NCBI GenBank assembly: GCA_002361615.1
Contig: DETK01000016.1
Location: 1-13,975, forward strand
DNA length: 13,975 nt
Direction: 5' to 3'
Origin: Bacteroidales bacterium UBA3290
Lineage (GTDB): Bacteria > Bacteroidota > Bacteroidia > Bacteroidales > UBA932
The notes beneath the pieces were generated by a model, which was not told the origin of the DNA, made no database searches, and saw nothing but the letters and a program-made list of their open reading frames with translations. Position 1 is the stretch's first letter, and each line of letters begins with the position of its first letter. A program made the translations under genes and the position numbers. Positions 1 through 6,147 of the stretch are shown piece by piece.

Positions 1-757
1 AGTCCCTGCGCTTGCCAAGGGTCTTGACTTCGTTGTTGGCCAGGTACTTGAACGCGACGCCTGAGTAGTTGCGCTCGTTCTGGTAGCCTTTTTCGAGCCG
101 GGGCACGTCGAGGACCCATTTGAGGGTCATCTGGGTGGTGCGGCGGTCGAGCACCTGGTCCATACCTACGAAGTGGAGGCTGTATCCGAGCATGTAGCTG
201 TCGCTGGCCAGCGAATACACGGCGTCCACCCAGGCGTTGTCCTCGAACTGGAGGCGCAGGGTGAGGGTGCTGTCGGTGTGGCTGACAGGGCGGAAATGCA
301 GGTCGGAAGTGTTGAGCCACTGGTCCGTGTTCAGTTCCAGGTCGAACAGGCTCTTGTCGGGCCGGACCAGGAAGAGGGCCGTGCTGTCGTAGGTGTAGTA
401 GTCTTTGATGAGCACCTCGTAAGGCTGGGCGCCTTTCGAGGAGATGCGGACCTTGATCTTGTCGTTTTCGAGCGTGTACCAGGCCGTCTCGGCCTTGCTG
501 GCCTCGTTGAGATAATGGTGCCGGTATTCTTCGGCGGGCTCGGCCGGATTGTCCAGGGCGGTCGAATCGGCCAGTGCGGTTCCATCGGCCTGGGCCGGAT
601 CTTCACCGTTCTGGATGGCGGTAGCCGTGGCCAGCGAATCGCGGACCATGGCCTCCTGCTGTCTTTTCTCGTATTGTTTGGTATTATACCAGCTGAACAA
701 CAGCATGATAATACCGATCAGGGCGAACCCGACGATGCTGCTTCTCTTGTTGTCCAT
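1..757 (-). CDS. yidC: YidC membrane protein insertase, N-terminal part (3' end outside window)
   Basis: YidC inserts and folds inner-membrane proteins, alone or with the Sec translocon. The frame starts at ATG 757 (MDNKRSSIVG) and runs off the left edge after 252 codons. Visible parts are a short cytoplasmic N-terminus, one transmembrane helix at about residues 7-23 (GFALIGIIMLLFSWYN), an Ala/Glu/Asp-rich linker to about residue 75, and the start of the periplasmic beta-rich domain found in Gram-negative YidC (for example WYTLENDKIKVRISSKGAQP). The five-helix insertase core would lie beyond the window. It follows the DUF349 gene on the same strand with only 9 bases between stop and start, so the two are probably co-transcribed. 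The assignment rests on the N-terminal helix, the domain order and Bacteroidetes YidC-like wording; the diagnostic core is not visible. Confidence 0.88.
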   Translation of the reverse strand, partial: MDNKRSSIVGFALIGIIMLLFSWYNTKQYEKRQQEAMVRDSLATATAIQNGEDPAQADGTALADSTALDNPAEPAEEYRHHYLNEASKAETAWYTLENDKIKVRISSKGAQPYEVLIKDYYTYDSTALFLVRPDKSLFDLELNTDQWLNTSDLHFRPVSHTDSTLTLRLQFEDNAWVDAVYSLASDSYMLGYSLHFVGMDQVLDRRTTQMTLKWVLDVPRLEKGYQNERNYSGVAFKYLANNEVKTLGKRRD

Positions 758-766
758 CTCGCAGGC

Positions 767-2686
767 TTACTCCTTCTCGTGCTGGCGGTCGAATTCCTTG
801 ATTTCTTCTTCGAGGCGGGCGAGCTCTTCGCGTGCGATGTCGATCTTCTTGTTGAGTTCTTCCAACAAGGCCTCGGCGTTCTTCGACTGGGAGAAGAAGC
901 CCATGTTGTTTTCCCAGGTGGCGATCTCCTGTTCCTTCTTCATGAACTTCTGCACGAGGCGGTCGCGTTCGCTGCGCACGGCGCGCTCGGCCTTTCCGCC
1001 ATAGCGGCTGGCGCCTTCGCGGAATTCGGCGAACTTCTCGTTCAGGGCCTTGTGGTAGGCATCCTGGATGCGGGTCTTCTCTTTGAAAGGCACGAAGCCG
1101 ATGGCGTTCCAGCGATCCTGGAATTCACGCAGCGCGGCGCGGGCATCGTCCACGGAGTCCACGGCGAAATTGCGGATCTCGTCGATCAGATCGCGCTTCT
1201 TGGCCAGGTTCTCGTTCTGCTCGGAATTCTGGCTGCCGGCGTGCTTGTCACGGTTGTTGAAGAACTCGTCGCAGGCGGCGCGGAAGCGTTTCCAGACCTG
1301 CTCGGATTTCTTGCGCGAGACGGGGCCGATCTCTTTCCACTGCTTCTGCAGTTCGATGAATTCCTCGGAAGCTTTCTTCCAGTCGGTGCTCTCCTTCAGG
1401 GCTTCGGCCTTCTCGCAGAGTTCGATCTTGCGGGAGAGGTTGTCCTGCATCTGGTTCTTGAAGTCGGAATAGAATTCGCGTTTCTTGGCGAAGAACTCGT
1501 CGCAGGCGGCGCGGAAGCGGTCGTACACGCGCTGGTTCTCCTTCTTGGAGGCGAAACCGATCTTGCGCCATTCCTTCTGGATGTTCTCGATTTCCTTGGT
1601 CAGGGTGTTCCAGGTGGTGGAGTCCTTGACTTCGGTTTTGGCGATTTCCTCGACTTTGTCGCAGAGGGCGCTCTTGGCCTCGAAATTCTCTTTCTGGCTG
1701 CCCTTCTGGCTTTCGAAGAAGGACTGATGCTTCTTGTTGATCACAGCCGTGGCGGCGCGGAAGCGATCCCAGATGCTGTCGCGGAATTCCTTGCTCACAG
1801 GGCCGAGTTCCTTCCACTGCTCGTGGAGTTTCTGGAGGGTACGGAAGGCACCGACAACATCTTCCTCGTCGGCGAGGGCTTCAGCCTTCTCGCAGAGCTT
1901 CTCCTTCGATTCGAGATTCTTCTTGAAGTCCAGGTCGCGGAATTCCTTGTTGATCTTCACATAGTCGTAGAACATCTCCACGTAGTGCTGGTAGGTGTCG
2001 TAGAGGTCTTTCATCTTGGCCTGCGGCACCGGACCGATGGCACGCCAGCGGTTCTGGATCTCGCGGAACTTGGGGAAGGTCTCCTTGAGGTCTTCGCTGG
2101 CTTCGACCAGGTTCTTGAGGTCCTCGATCACGGCCAACTTGGCCTGGTAGTTCTCTTCCTTGTTCTTTTCCAGTTCCTGCACATAGGCGGCGCGACGGGT
2201 CTTATACTGGCCGTAAAGATCTTTGAAACCGCGCTCGATCTCGGCGAAAGGATTGTACGACACGGGGGCCTCGGCCGGCTCTTCGGTTTGTGCCTGGCTT
2301 TCGGCTTCCTTCTCGGCGGGGGCGGATTCGGCCTGGACTTCGGCAGGCTGCTCGATGCCCGAGGCGATCTTCTCCTTGCGCAGGTTCTTGTAGAACGCGG
2401 CTTTCAGCGCCTCGGCGTTCTTGTAGAGCTGCTGCATGTTCTCGCCCTCGATCAGTTCCTTGAAGGTGTCGACGATTTCCTTGAGACCCAGATTCGAAAA
2501 GTCCGTCCTTTCCTTGTTCTCGGCAGCGGTCTCCGGAGCTTCTGCGTTCTCGGCAGGCTCTTCGGCAGCTGCGTTCTCCACGTTCTCTGCGTTCTCCGTT
2601 GTTTCGACGGTTTCCGGGGTGGTCTCCGGTTCTGTTGCTACGGGTTGCTCCTCGACGGGAACAACCGGTTTAAGATCTTCACTCAT
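767..2686 (-). CDS. DUF349 repeat protein (five tandem repeats, coiled-coil)
   Basis: A 639-residue soluble, highly charged protein of unknown biochemical role. Residues 1-60 are acidic and Ala/Glu/Pro-rich, probably disordered; a second Ala/Glu-rich linker covers about 112-142. Five DUF349 repeats of roughly 75 residues follow, at about 180-250, 257-330, 335-410, 416-482 and 494-556. Each carries the signature Trp-x-x-Ile/Leu-Gly-Pro/Phe (214-219, 291-296, 373-378, 450-455, 526-531), and repeats 3 and 4 share FRAACDEFF. The C-terminus (about 563-639) is a predicted coiled coil ending in a Glu/Lys-rich tail. There is no signal peptide or membrane segment. It is the first gene of a pair with yidC, and its promoter box lies at 2713-2720. 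DUF349 proteins are widespread in Bacteroidetes and Actinobacteria; neither the sequence nor the context fixes a function, and a link to membrane protein biogenesis through yidC is only inference. Confidence 0.9.
   Translation of the reverse strand: MSEDLKPVVPVEEQPVATEPETTPETVETTENAENVENAAAEEPAENAEAPETAAENKERTDFSNLGLKEIVDTFKELIEGENMQQLYKNAEALKAAFYKNLRKEKIASGIEQPAEVQAESAPAEKEAESQAQTEEPAEAPVSYNPFAEIERGFKDLYGQYKTRRAAYVQELEKNKEENYQAKLAVIEDLKNLVEASEDLKETFPKFREIQNRWRAIGPVPQAKMKDLYDTYQHYVEMFYDYVKINKEFRDLDFKKNLESKEKLCEKAEALADEEDVVGAFRTLQKLHEQWKELGPVSKEFRDSIWDRFRAATAVINKKHQSFFESQKGSQKENFEAKSALCDKVEEIAKTEVKDSTTWNTLTKEIENIQKEWRKIGFASKKENQRVYDRFRAACDEFFAKKREFYSDFKNQMQDNLSRKIELCEKAEALKESTDWKKASEEFIELQKQWKEIGPVSRKKSEQVWKRFRAACDEFFNNRDKHAGSQNSEQNENLAKKRDLIDEIRNFAVDSVDDARAALREFQDRWNAIGFVPFKEKTRIQDAYHKALNEKFAEFREGASRYGGKAERAVRSERDRLVQKFMKKEQEIATWENNMGFFSQSKNAEALLEELNKKIDIAREELARLEEEIKEFDRQHEKE
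1259..1519 (-). repeat. Direct repeat of 30 bp inside the DUF349 gene
   Basis: The segments 1259-1288 and 1490-1519 are identical over 30 bases and lie 231 bp (77 codons) apart in the same frame. Both encode Arg-Phe-Arg-Ala-Ala-Cys-Asp-Glu-Phe-Phe in DUF349 repeats 4 and 3. Identity at silent sites suggests a fairly recent duplication or gene conversion between repeats. Confidence 0.7.
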
Positions 2687-2712
2687 TTTTTTACAGTTTT
2701 TGTTGTAACTCG

Positions 2713-2720
2713 CAAATATA
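2713..2720 (-). promoter_or_regulatory. -7 box for the DUF349-yidC transcript
   Basis: On the minus strand this reads TATATTTG, an exact match to the Bacteroidetes -7 consensus TAnnTTTG. Transcription would start near 2708, giving a leader of about 22 bases before ATG 2686. No good TTTG is present at the -33 position (2741-2744 reads TAGC), and that position overlaps the -7 box of the divergent trmD promoter. Confidence 0.6.
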
Positions 2721-2742
2721 GTCTTTTTTTACAAATAATCGC

Positions 2743-2750
2743 TAATTTTG
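2743..2750 (+). promoter_or_regulatory. -7 box for trmD
   Basis: TAATTTTG matches TAnnTTTG exactly. With the usual geometry the transcript starts near 2755, only about 4 bases before ATG 2759, so the mRNA would be close to leaderless. The expected -33 position (2719-2722) reads TAGT and overlaps the -7 box of the opposite DUF349 promoter. Confidence 0.6.
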
Positions 2751-2758
2751 CACCGCGT

Positions 2759-3433
2759 ATGAGAATCGATATCCTGACCGTTGTTCCGGAGTTGCTCGAG
2801 AGTCCGCTGGGCTACTCCATCGTCAAGCGCGCCCGCGACAAAGGGCTCGTGGAAATCCATGTCCACAACATCCGTGAATACGGCAAAGGACGCTACCGCC
2901 AGGTGGACGACTACAGCTTCGGCGGCGACGCCGGGATGGTGATGATGGTCGAGCCCGTGTTCAACCTGATGGAGCACCTCAAGTCCGAGCGAAGCTACGA
3001 CGAGATCATCTTCACCTCGCCCGACGGCGAGCCGCTCACCCAGCAAGTGGCCAATGAGCTCTCCTGCAAGGAGAATATCATGATCCTGTGCGGACACTAC
3101 AAAGGCGTGGACCACCGCATCCGCGAACATCTCATCACCCGTGAGATAACGGTAGGGGATTACGTTCTCAGCGGCGGCGAACTGCCGGCCGCGATCATTA
3201 CCGACGCGGTCGTGCGCCTGCTTCCCGGTGCGCTGGGCGACGAGACCTCCGCACTCTCGGATTCCTTCCAGGACGGCCTCCTCGCGCCGCCTGTCTACAC
3301 CCGCCCGGCCGAATTCAACGGCTGGAAAGTTCCCGAAATCCTCCTTTCCGGCGACCCGAAGAAAATCGCCGCCTGGCAGGACGAGCAGGCGCTGGAACGC
3401 ACGAAACGCCTCCGTCCGGAACTGCTGAAATAA
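2759..3433 (+). CDS. trmD: tRNA (guanine-N1)-methyltransferase TrmD
   Basis: TrmD makes m1G37 next to the anticodon of tRNAs reading CNN codons, using S-adenosylmethionine, and so prevents +1 frameshifting. The product has 224 residues and starts with the family's MRIDILTVVPELL. It shows the SPOUT trefoil-knot signatures: LCGHYKGVDHR (110-120), ITVGDYVLSGGELPAA (130-145) with DAVVRLLPG just after, and SDSFQDGLLAPPVYTRP (167-183), where Asp168 matches the catalytic Asp169 of the enterobacterial/Haemophilus enzyme by eye. The usual GHYEG is GHYKG here. It is about 30 residues shorter at the C-terminus than E. coli TrmD. The open frame extends far upstream without a stop, but ATG 2759 is chosen because family homology begins there and the -7 box lies just before it. 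Unlike in many bacteria, it is not next to rimM or rplS here. Confidence 0.97.
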   Translation: MRIDILTVVPELLESPLGYSIVKRARDKGLVEIHVHNIREYGKGRYRQVDDYSFGGDAGMVMMVEPVFNLMEHLKSERSYDEIIFTSPDGEPLTQQVANELSCKENIMILCGHYKGVDHRIREHLITREITVGDYVLSGGELPAAIITDAVVRLLPGALGDETSALSDSFQDGLLAPPVYTRPAEFNGWKVPEILLSGDPKKIAAWQDEQALERTKRLRPELLK

Positions 3434-3458
3434 AAACGATTTTTTTGGGCTTCCACTG

Positions 3459-3489
3459 TTGCATTTCTCGCTGAGTATTAGTATATTCG
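3459..3489 (+). promoter_or_regulatory. Promoter of the 41-codon small ORF
   Basis: TTG at 3459-3461 and TATATTCG at 3482-3489 are separated by 20 bases, matching the Bacteroidetes TTTG-N20-TAnnTTTG layout with one mismatch in the -7 box. The start would be near 3494, about 19 bases before ATG 3513. A dedicated promoter in this position supports the small ORF being real. Confidence 0.5.
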
Positions 3490-3512
3490 GCCCAAATAAC
3501 CAATATACAACA

Positions 3513-3638
3513 ATGGAAGGTATTCTCCAGAACAAACAGACCTACGAGACTCCTGAAGTGCAGGTTGTCATTTTGATCCTAGAAAACGGCATTCTTGCCC
3601 TCTCCGATTATTATCAAGGGCCTGATTACCCCTACTAG
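3513..3638 (+). CDS. Small hypothetical protein, 41 residues
   Basis: The frame runs from ATG 3513 to TAG 3638. Its peptide starts MEGILQNKQTYETPEVQVV, continues with a hydrophobic stretch (ILILENGILALS) and ends in a Tyr/Pro/Asp-rich tail (DYYQGPDYPY). It has its own promoter-like sequence 20 bases upstream. The pattern Tyr-x-x-Pro-x-Val-x-Val-Val, then a short hydrophobic run, then Ser and a variable tail, resembles many small uncharacterised ORFs I recall from Bacteroides and Prevotella genomes; this is recollection, not a search. There is no signal peptide, no Cys, no double-Gly leader site, and no maturation or export gene nearby, so I do not call it a peptide natural-product precursor. 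It lies between trmD and a tRNA gene. The function is unknown. Confidence 0.55.
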   Translation: MEGILQNKQTYETPEVQVVILILENGILALSDYYQGPDYPY

Positions 3639-3686
3639 ACTAATGCATCGTCGGTATTCGCCCTGGACGACGCTATTTTTCCGTGT

Positions 3687-3750
3687 GGCTGTTTCCGTCA
3701 TTGTCCTGCCGGTGAGCAAGCTCCCCGTCCGGCCAATAGCGAAAACAGCC
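3687..3750. repeat. Imperfect 64-base inverted repeat (hairpin) between small ORF and tRNA-Ser
   Basis: The arms begin GGCTGTTT (3687-3694) and end AAACAGCC (3743-3750), a perfect 8-bp outer stem. On the minus strand it continues through TCG/CGG and ATTG/CAAT pairs with one mismatch and wobble pairs, a bulge, and an inner GAG-CTTG-CTC tip. No U-run follows directly on either strand, so it is a poor intrinsic terminator. It could be a structured 3' end of the small-ORF mRNA, a processing signal after the tRNA, or an old mobile repeat unit. Folding was done by eye. Confidence 0.5.
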
Positions 3751-3786
3751 GATTGCTTACGCAACCAGCTGTGTATAAATCTTTTG

Positions 3787-3874
3787 CGGAGAGATCGGGA
3801 TTCGAACCCGAGATACGCTTTTGGCGTATACACGCTTTCCAGGCGTGCCTCTTAAGCCACTCGAGCATCTCTCC
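3787..3874 (-). tRNA. tRNA-Ser (anticodon GGA)
   Basis: Reading the minus strand, the acceptor stem is GGAGAGA (5' end at 3874) paired with TCTCTCC (3794-3788), with discriminator G at 3787. The anticodon arm is CACGC-CTGGAAA-GCGTG, giving anticodon GGA, which decodes UCC and UCU. A long variable arm (ATACGC-CAAAA-GCGTAT) marks a class II tRNA, as expected for serine, and the T-arm contains GGTTCGAATCC. CCA is not encoded; the bases after the discriminator are CAAAAG. The total is 88 bases. Confidence 0.96.
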
Positions 3875-3886
3875 AATTGAGGACTG

Positions 3887-3919
3887 CAAAGATAGGAATA
3901 TTTCGCGAGTAACTGCAAA
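3887..3919 (-). promoter_or_regulatory. Promoter of tRNA-Ser(GGA)
   Basis: On the minus strand TTTG (3919-3916) is followed after 21 bases by TATCTTTG (3894-3887), an exact -7 consensus. The transcript would start near 3882, leaving about 8 bases of 5' leader before the mature tRNA. Confidence 0.65.
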
Positions 3920-3949
3920 AAAATCTTTTTTTTCTTTTTTGATTTTCCG

Positions 3950-3957
3950 TATATTCG
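3950..3957 (+). promoter_or_regulatory. -7 box for the RyR-domain gene
   Basis: TATATTCG is one mismatch from TAnnTTTG and identical to the -7 box before the 41-codon ORF. The -33 position (3926-3929) reads TTTT inside a T-rich run. A start near 3962 gives a leader of about 16 bases before the TTG codon at 3978 and supports that codon as the start. Confidence 0.45.
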
Positions 3958-3977
3958 CATAATCAAAACGTTACGGC

Positions 3978-5228
3978 TTGGAAGAAAATCTCTTCACGCA
4001 GGAAGATGAATGGGCGAAGCGCGTGCTGGTCCGACTCCCGGGAATCCGGGAACAAGATCCGTGGCCGGCGCTGGACCGGCAGCCCATCGGCCCCGATTCC
4101 CGGCAGCGGGTGCACCTGGTTATCCTGGGATTCGACCCATATGCGGAAGCAATGGCTGTCCATGCGGCGCTGGTCGCGCATTATCCGAACTTCCGGCCGG
4201 AAGAGGCCGAGCCCATCCGGAGCCGGATCACCATCGTGAACAACGAGGGTGAGGAGTGGGAGGCTCCGTTCATCTCCCGCTACAAGCCGCTGTTCGACAA
4301 TTCCTTCTGGTGGAGAATCAAAGGGGAGAATGACGTCCCGCAGCGACATCAGCCTGCCTGTTGCGGCGAACGTCAAGTGTTTACGGATATTGAATGGGAA
4401 TTCATCCATGCGGATCCGGAAGGCACGTTCGTGCATCGTCTGCTCGAATCCTGGTCGGCGAATCCGGAAGAGCAGCTTACCGTGGCAGTCTCCGGCAGCA
4501 GCGATGCGGATAATCTCCGCTGGTGCAGTCTATTGCCACCTTCCCTGGCAGCGGCGCAGGTGCCCGTCCTGCTCAGACAGAAAGATACCGGGCCTGCGTA
4601 CCAGTCCGGCCTGGGCGGCAACGTTCATCTGTTCGGCATGGCCGGTGCAGCTCCGGAAATGACCCGCCTTCTGTGCGAAATGGGCAAGCGGGTCAACTAT
4701 CTGTACACTTGTTTCTCCGGTGATGGTGTCATCCCCGGGGCCTTTCCGCCGGAAGCCGTGGAAAGGGCCTGGCGGGAAAAATGCAGTCCGCGGATGCGCC
4801 GTTCCAGTGTCTGCAATGTCATGGGCATAACGACCAAACTGCGTTCGCTCGGGCACGACGCTCGCGACGTGGATGCTTACTATACCCTGACTGATACGGA
4901 GGCCGGACTGCTGGCCCGGACGGAACACTACCGTTGGTGTACCGAGCGCCTGATCGCCGGCTACCGTCCCTGTACGGAGGCAGAGCGCGTGGCAATCGGC
5001 AGGAACATCGAACAAATCCTGGAAGCCCGGCGTACCGGTCAGGAACCCCCTGAAAACCTGAAAGAGAAGTTCAAGGAAAAAGATATCCATTATGATCTGT
5101 GCGCCTACGACGAACTCGGCCCCGACGCATCAGGCAGGGACGTGAAACGCTACGACTTCGACGTGGTGGCCGGCATTCCGCTTATCCTGAAACCGGCCCT
5201 TTCGGTTAGCCGGCGAGGAAACGGTTGA
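3978..5228 (+). CDS. Stand-alone RyR-domain protein with Rossmann-like N-terminal region
   Basis: A 416-residue soluble protein. Residues 44-72 (RVHLVILGFDPYAEAMAVHA and following) look like the first strand, turn and helix of a Rossmann-type nucleotide-binding region, as in TrkA-N domains. Residues about 309-404 resemble the ryanodine-receptor (RyR) domain known from bacterial and phage proteins: ARTEHYRWCTERLIAGYRP, then a Lys-rich LKEKFKEKDIHYDLCAYDEL, then a region ending in IPLIL. Between them is a long alpha/beta region (about 165-245) I cannot name. No signal peptide or membrane helix is seen. The frame opens at a stop at 3960-3962 and holds no ATG before codon 58, so TTG 3978 is the likely start. 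The stop lies inside the 3' end of purC (23-bp tail-to-tail overlap). The ligand and role are unknown; binding of a nucleotide-like ligand is inference from the two domains. Confidence 0.75.
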   Translation: MEENLFTQEDEWAKRVLVRLPGIREQDPWPALDRQPIGPDSRQRVHLVILGFDPYAEAMAVHAALVAHYPNFRPEEAEPIRSRITIVNNEGEEWEAPFISRYKPLFDNSFWWRIKGENDVPQRHQPACCGERQVFTDIEWEFIHADPEGTFVHRLLESWSANPEEQLTVAVSGSSDADNLRWCSLLPPSLAAAQVPVLLRQKDTGPAYQSGLGGNVHLFGMAGAAPEMTRLLCEMGKRVNYLYTCFSGDGVIPGAFPPEAVERAWREKCSPRMRRSSVCNVMGITTKLRSLGHDARDVDAYYTLTDTEAGLLARTEHYRWCTERLIAGYRPCTEAERVAIGRNIEQILEARRTGQEPPENLKEKFKEKDIHYDLCAYDELGPDASGRDVKRYDFDVVAGIPLILKPALSVSRRGNG

Positions 5229-6147
5229 TATTGTCCTCGATGCGGCGCTCGATGTCTTCGTCGTCGTGCTTGATGAAAGGCGCTCCGGTGATGTGCTCGT
5301 AGAGTTCGATGTAGCGGTCGGTGATACCGGAAACCACTTCTTCCGTCATCGGAGGAACCTGCTGGCCTTCCTTTCCCTGGAAACCGGAGGCCATGAGCCA
5401 TTCGCGCACGAACTCTTTGGAGAGTTGTTTCTGGCGCTCGCCGCGGGCGAGGCGTTCTTCATAACCTTCGGCGTAGATGTAACGGGAGGAGTCGGGCGTG
5501 TGGATCTCGTCCATCAGGTAGATCTTGCCGTCCTTCTTGCCGAATTCATATTTGGTGTCCATCAGGATGAGTCCGCGTTCGGCGGCCAGCTCCTGCCCGC
5601 GCTGGAAGAGCGCCAGCGTGTATTGCTCAAGCTGGGCATAGTCTTCAGCCGAAACCAGACCGCTGGCGATGATCTCGTCACGGCTGATGTCTTCGTCGTG
5701 TCCTTCGCTGGCTTTGGTGGTCGGGGTGATGATCGGATGGGGGAGCTTTTGGTTTTCCTTCATTCCTTCCGGCAGCGGTTCACCACAGAGGGTCCGCTTG
5801 CCGGCCTGGTATTCCCGCCAGGCGTGGCCTGCCAGATAGCCGCGGACCACCATTTCGACCTTGAAAGGCTCGCAGAGGATGCCGACCGTGGCCATCGGGT
5901 CGATCTCCCGGATTTTCCAGTTCGGTACGATGTCGGCCGTCTTGTCGAGGAAGCTCGATGCGATCTGGTTGAGCACCTGGCCTTTGCAGGGGATGCCCTT
6001 GGGCAGCACGACGTCGAAGGCGGAGATGCGGTCGGTGGCTACCAGGACGATGTATTTTCCGTCGATGAAATAAACGTCCCGGACCTTGCCGACGTAGCGG
6101 CCGGTCTGTCCCGGGAAATGGAAATCGGTGTGGGTGATGGCTTTCAT
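5206..6147 (-). CDS. purC: Phosphoribosylaminoimidazole-succinocarboxamide (SAICAR) synthase
   Basis: PurC joins CAIR and L-aspartate with ATP to make SAICAR, a step of de novo purine synthesis in the cytoplasm. The product has 313 residues, the longer form seen in Bacteroidetes and yeast-like enzymes compared with about 237 in E. coli. The N-terminal ATP-grasp-like region has GKVRDVYFI (20-28) and ATDRISAFDVVLPKGIPCKG (37-56). Both family signatures are present: LMDTKYEFG (195-203) and LMDEIHTPDSSR (211-222). PFKVEMVVRGYLAGHAWREY (94-113) is also typical. Its ATG overlaps the purF stop in an ATGA (6144-6147), indicating translational coupling in a purF-purC operon. The 3' end overlaps the convergent RyR-domain gene by 23 bp, and no intrinsic terminator is visible there. 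Confidence 0.97.
   Translation of the reverse strand: MKAITHTDFHFPGQTGRYVGKVRDVYFIDGKYIVLVATDRISAFDVVLPKGIPCKGQVLNQIASSFLDKTADIVPNWKIREIDPMATVGILCEPFKVEMVVRGYLAGHAWREYQAGKRTLCGEPLPEGMKENQKLPHPIITPTTKASEGHDEDISRDEIIASGLVSAEDYAQLEQYTLALFQRGQELAAERGLILMDTKYEFGKKDGKIYLMDEIHTPDSSRYIYAEGYEERLARGERQKQLSKEFVREWLMASGFQGKEGQQVPPMTEEVVSGITDRYIELYEHITGAPFIKHDDEDIERRIEDNINRFLAG

Noticed and set aside
173..2758. A very long open plus-strand frame running antisense to yidC and DUF349 and joining trmD in frame
   Set aside because: It is an antisense shadow of the two minus-strand genes caused by codon bias; its translation is low-complexity Leu/Val/Glu/Gly, and TrmD homology starts only at ATG 2759 just after a promoter box.
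2729..3535. A 268-codon minus-strand frame opposite trmD
   Set aside because: It shadows trmD; the His/Val/Asp-rich translation resembles no protein, and the frame covers both the DUF349/trmD promoter spacer and the downstream gap.
3513..3638. The small ORF as a ribosomal peptide natural-product precursor
   Set aside because: There is no Gly-Gly leader cleavage site, Cys/Ser/Thr-rich core, or neighbouring radical-SAM, cyclase or transporter gene.
3687..3750. The hairpin as an intrinsic terminator for tRNA-Ser or the small ORF
   Set aside because: No U-run follows on either strand; the next bases are ACACGGAAAAA on the minus strand and GATTGCTTACG on the plus strand.
3579..3966. Several 60-90 codon frames on both strands across the hairpin and tRNA-Ser
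   Set aside because: They cross the tRNA gene or its promoter and have no family resemblance; the peptide-like SRVRIPISPQ and RDSNPRYAF segments are the usual spurious translations of a tRNA T-arm.
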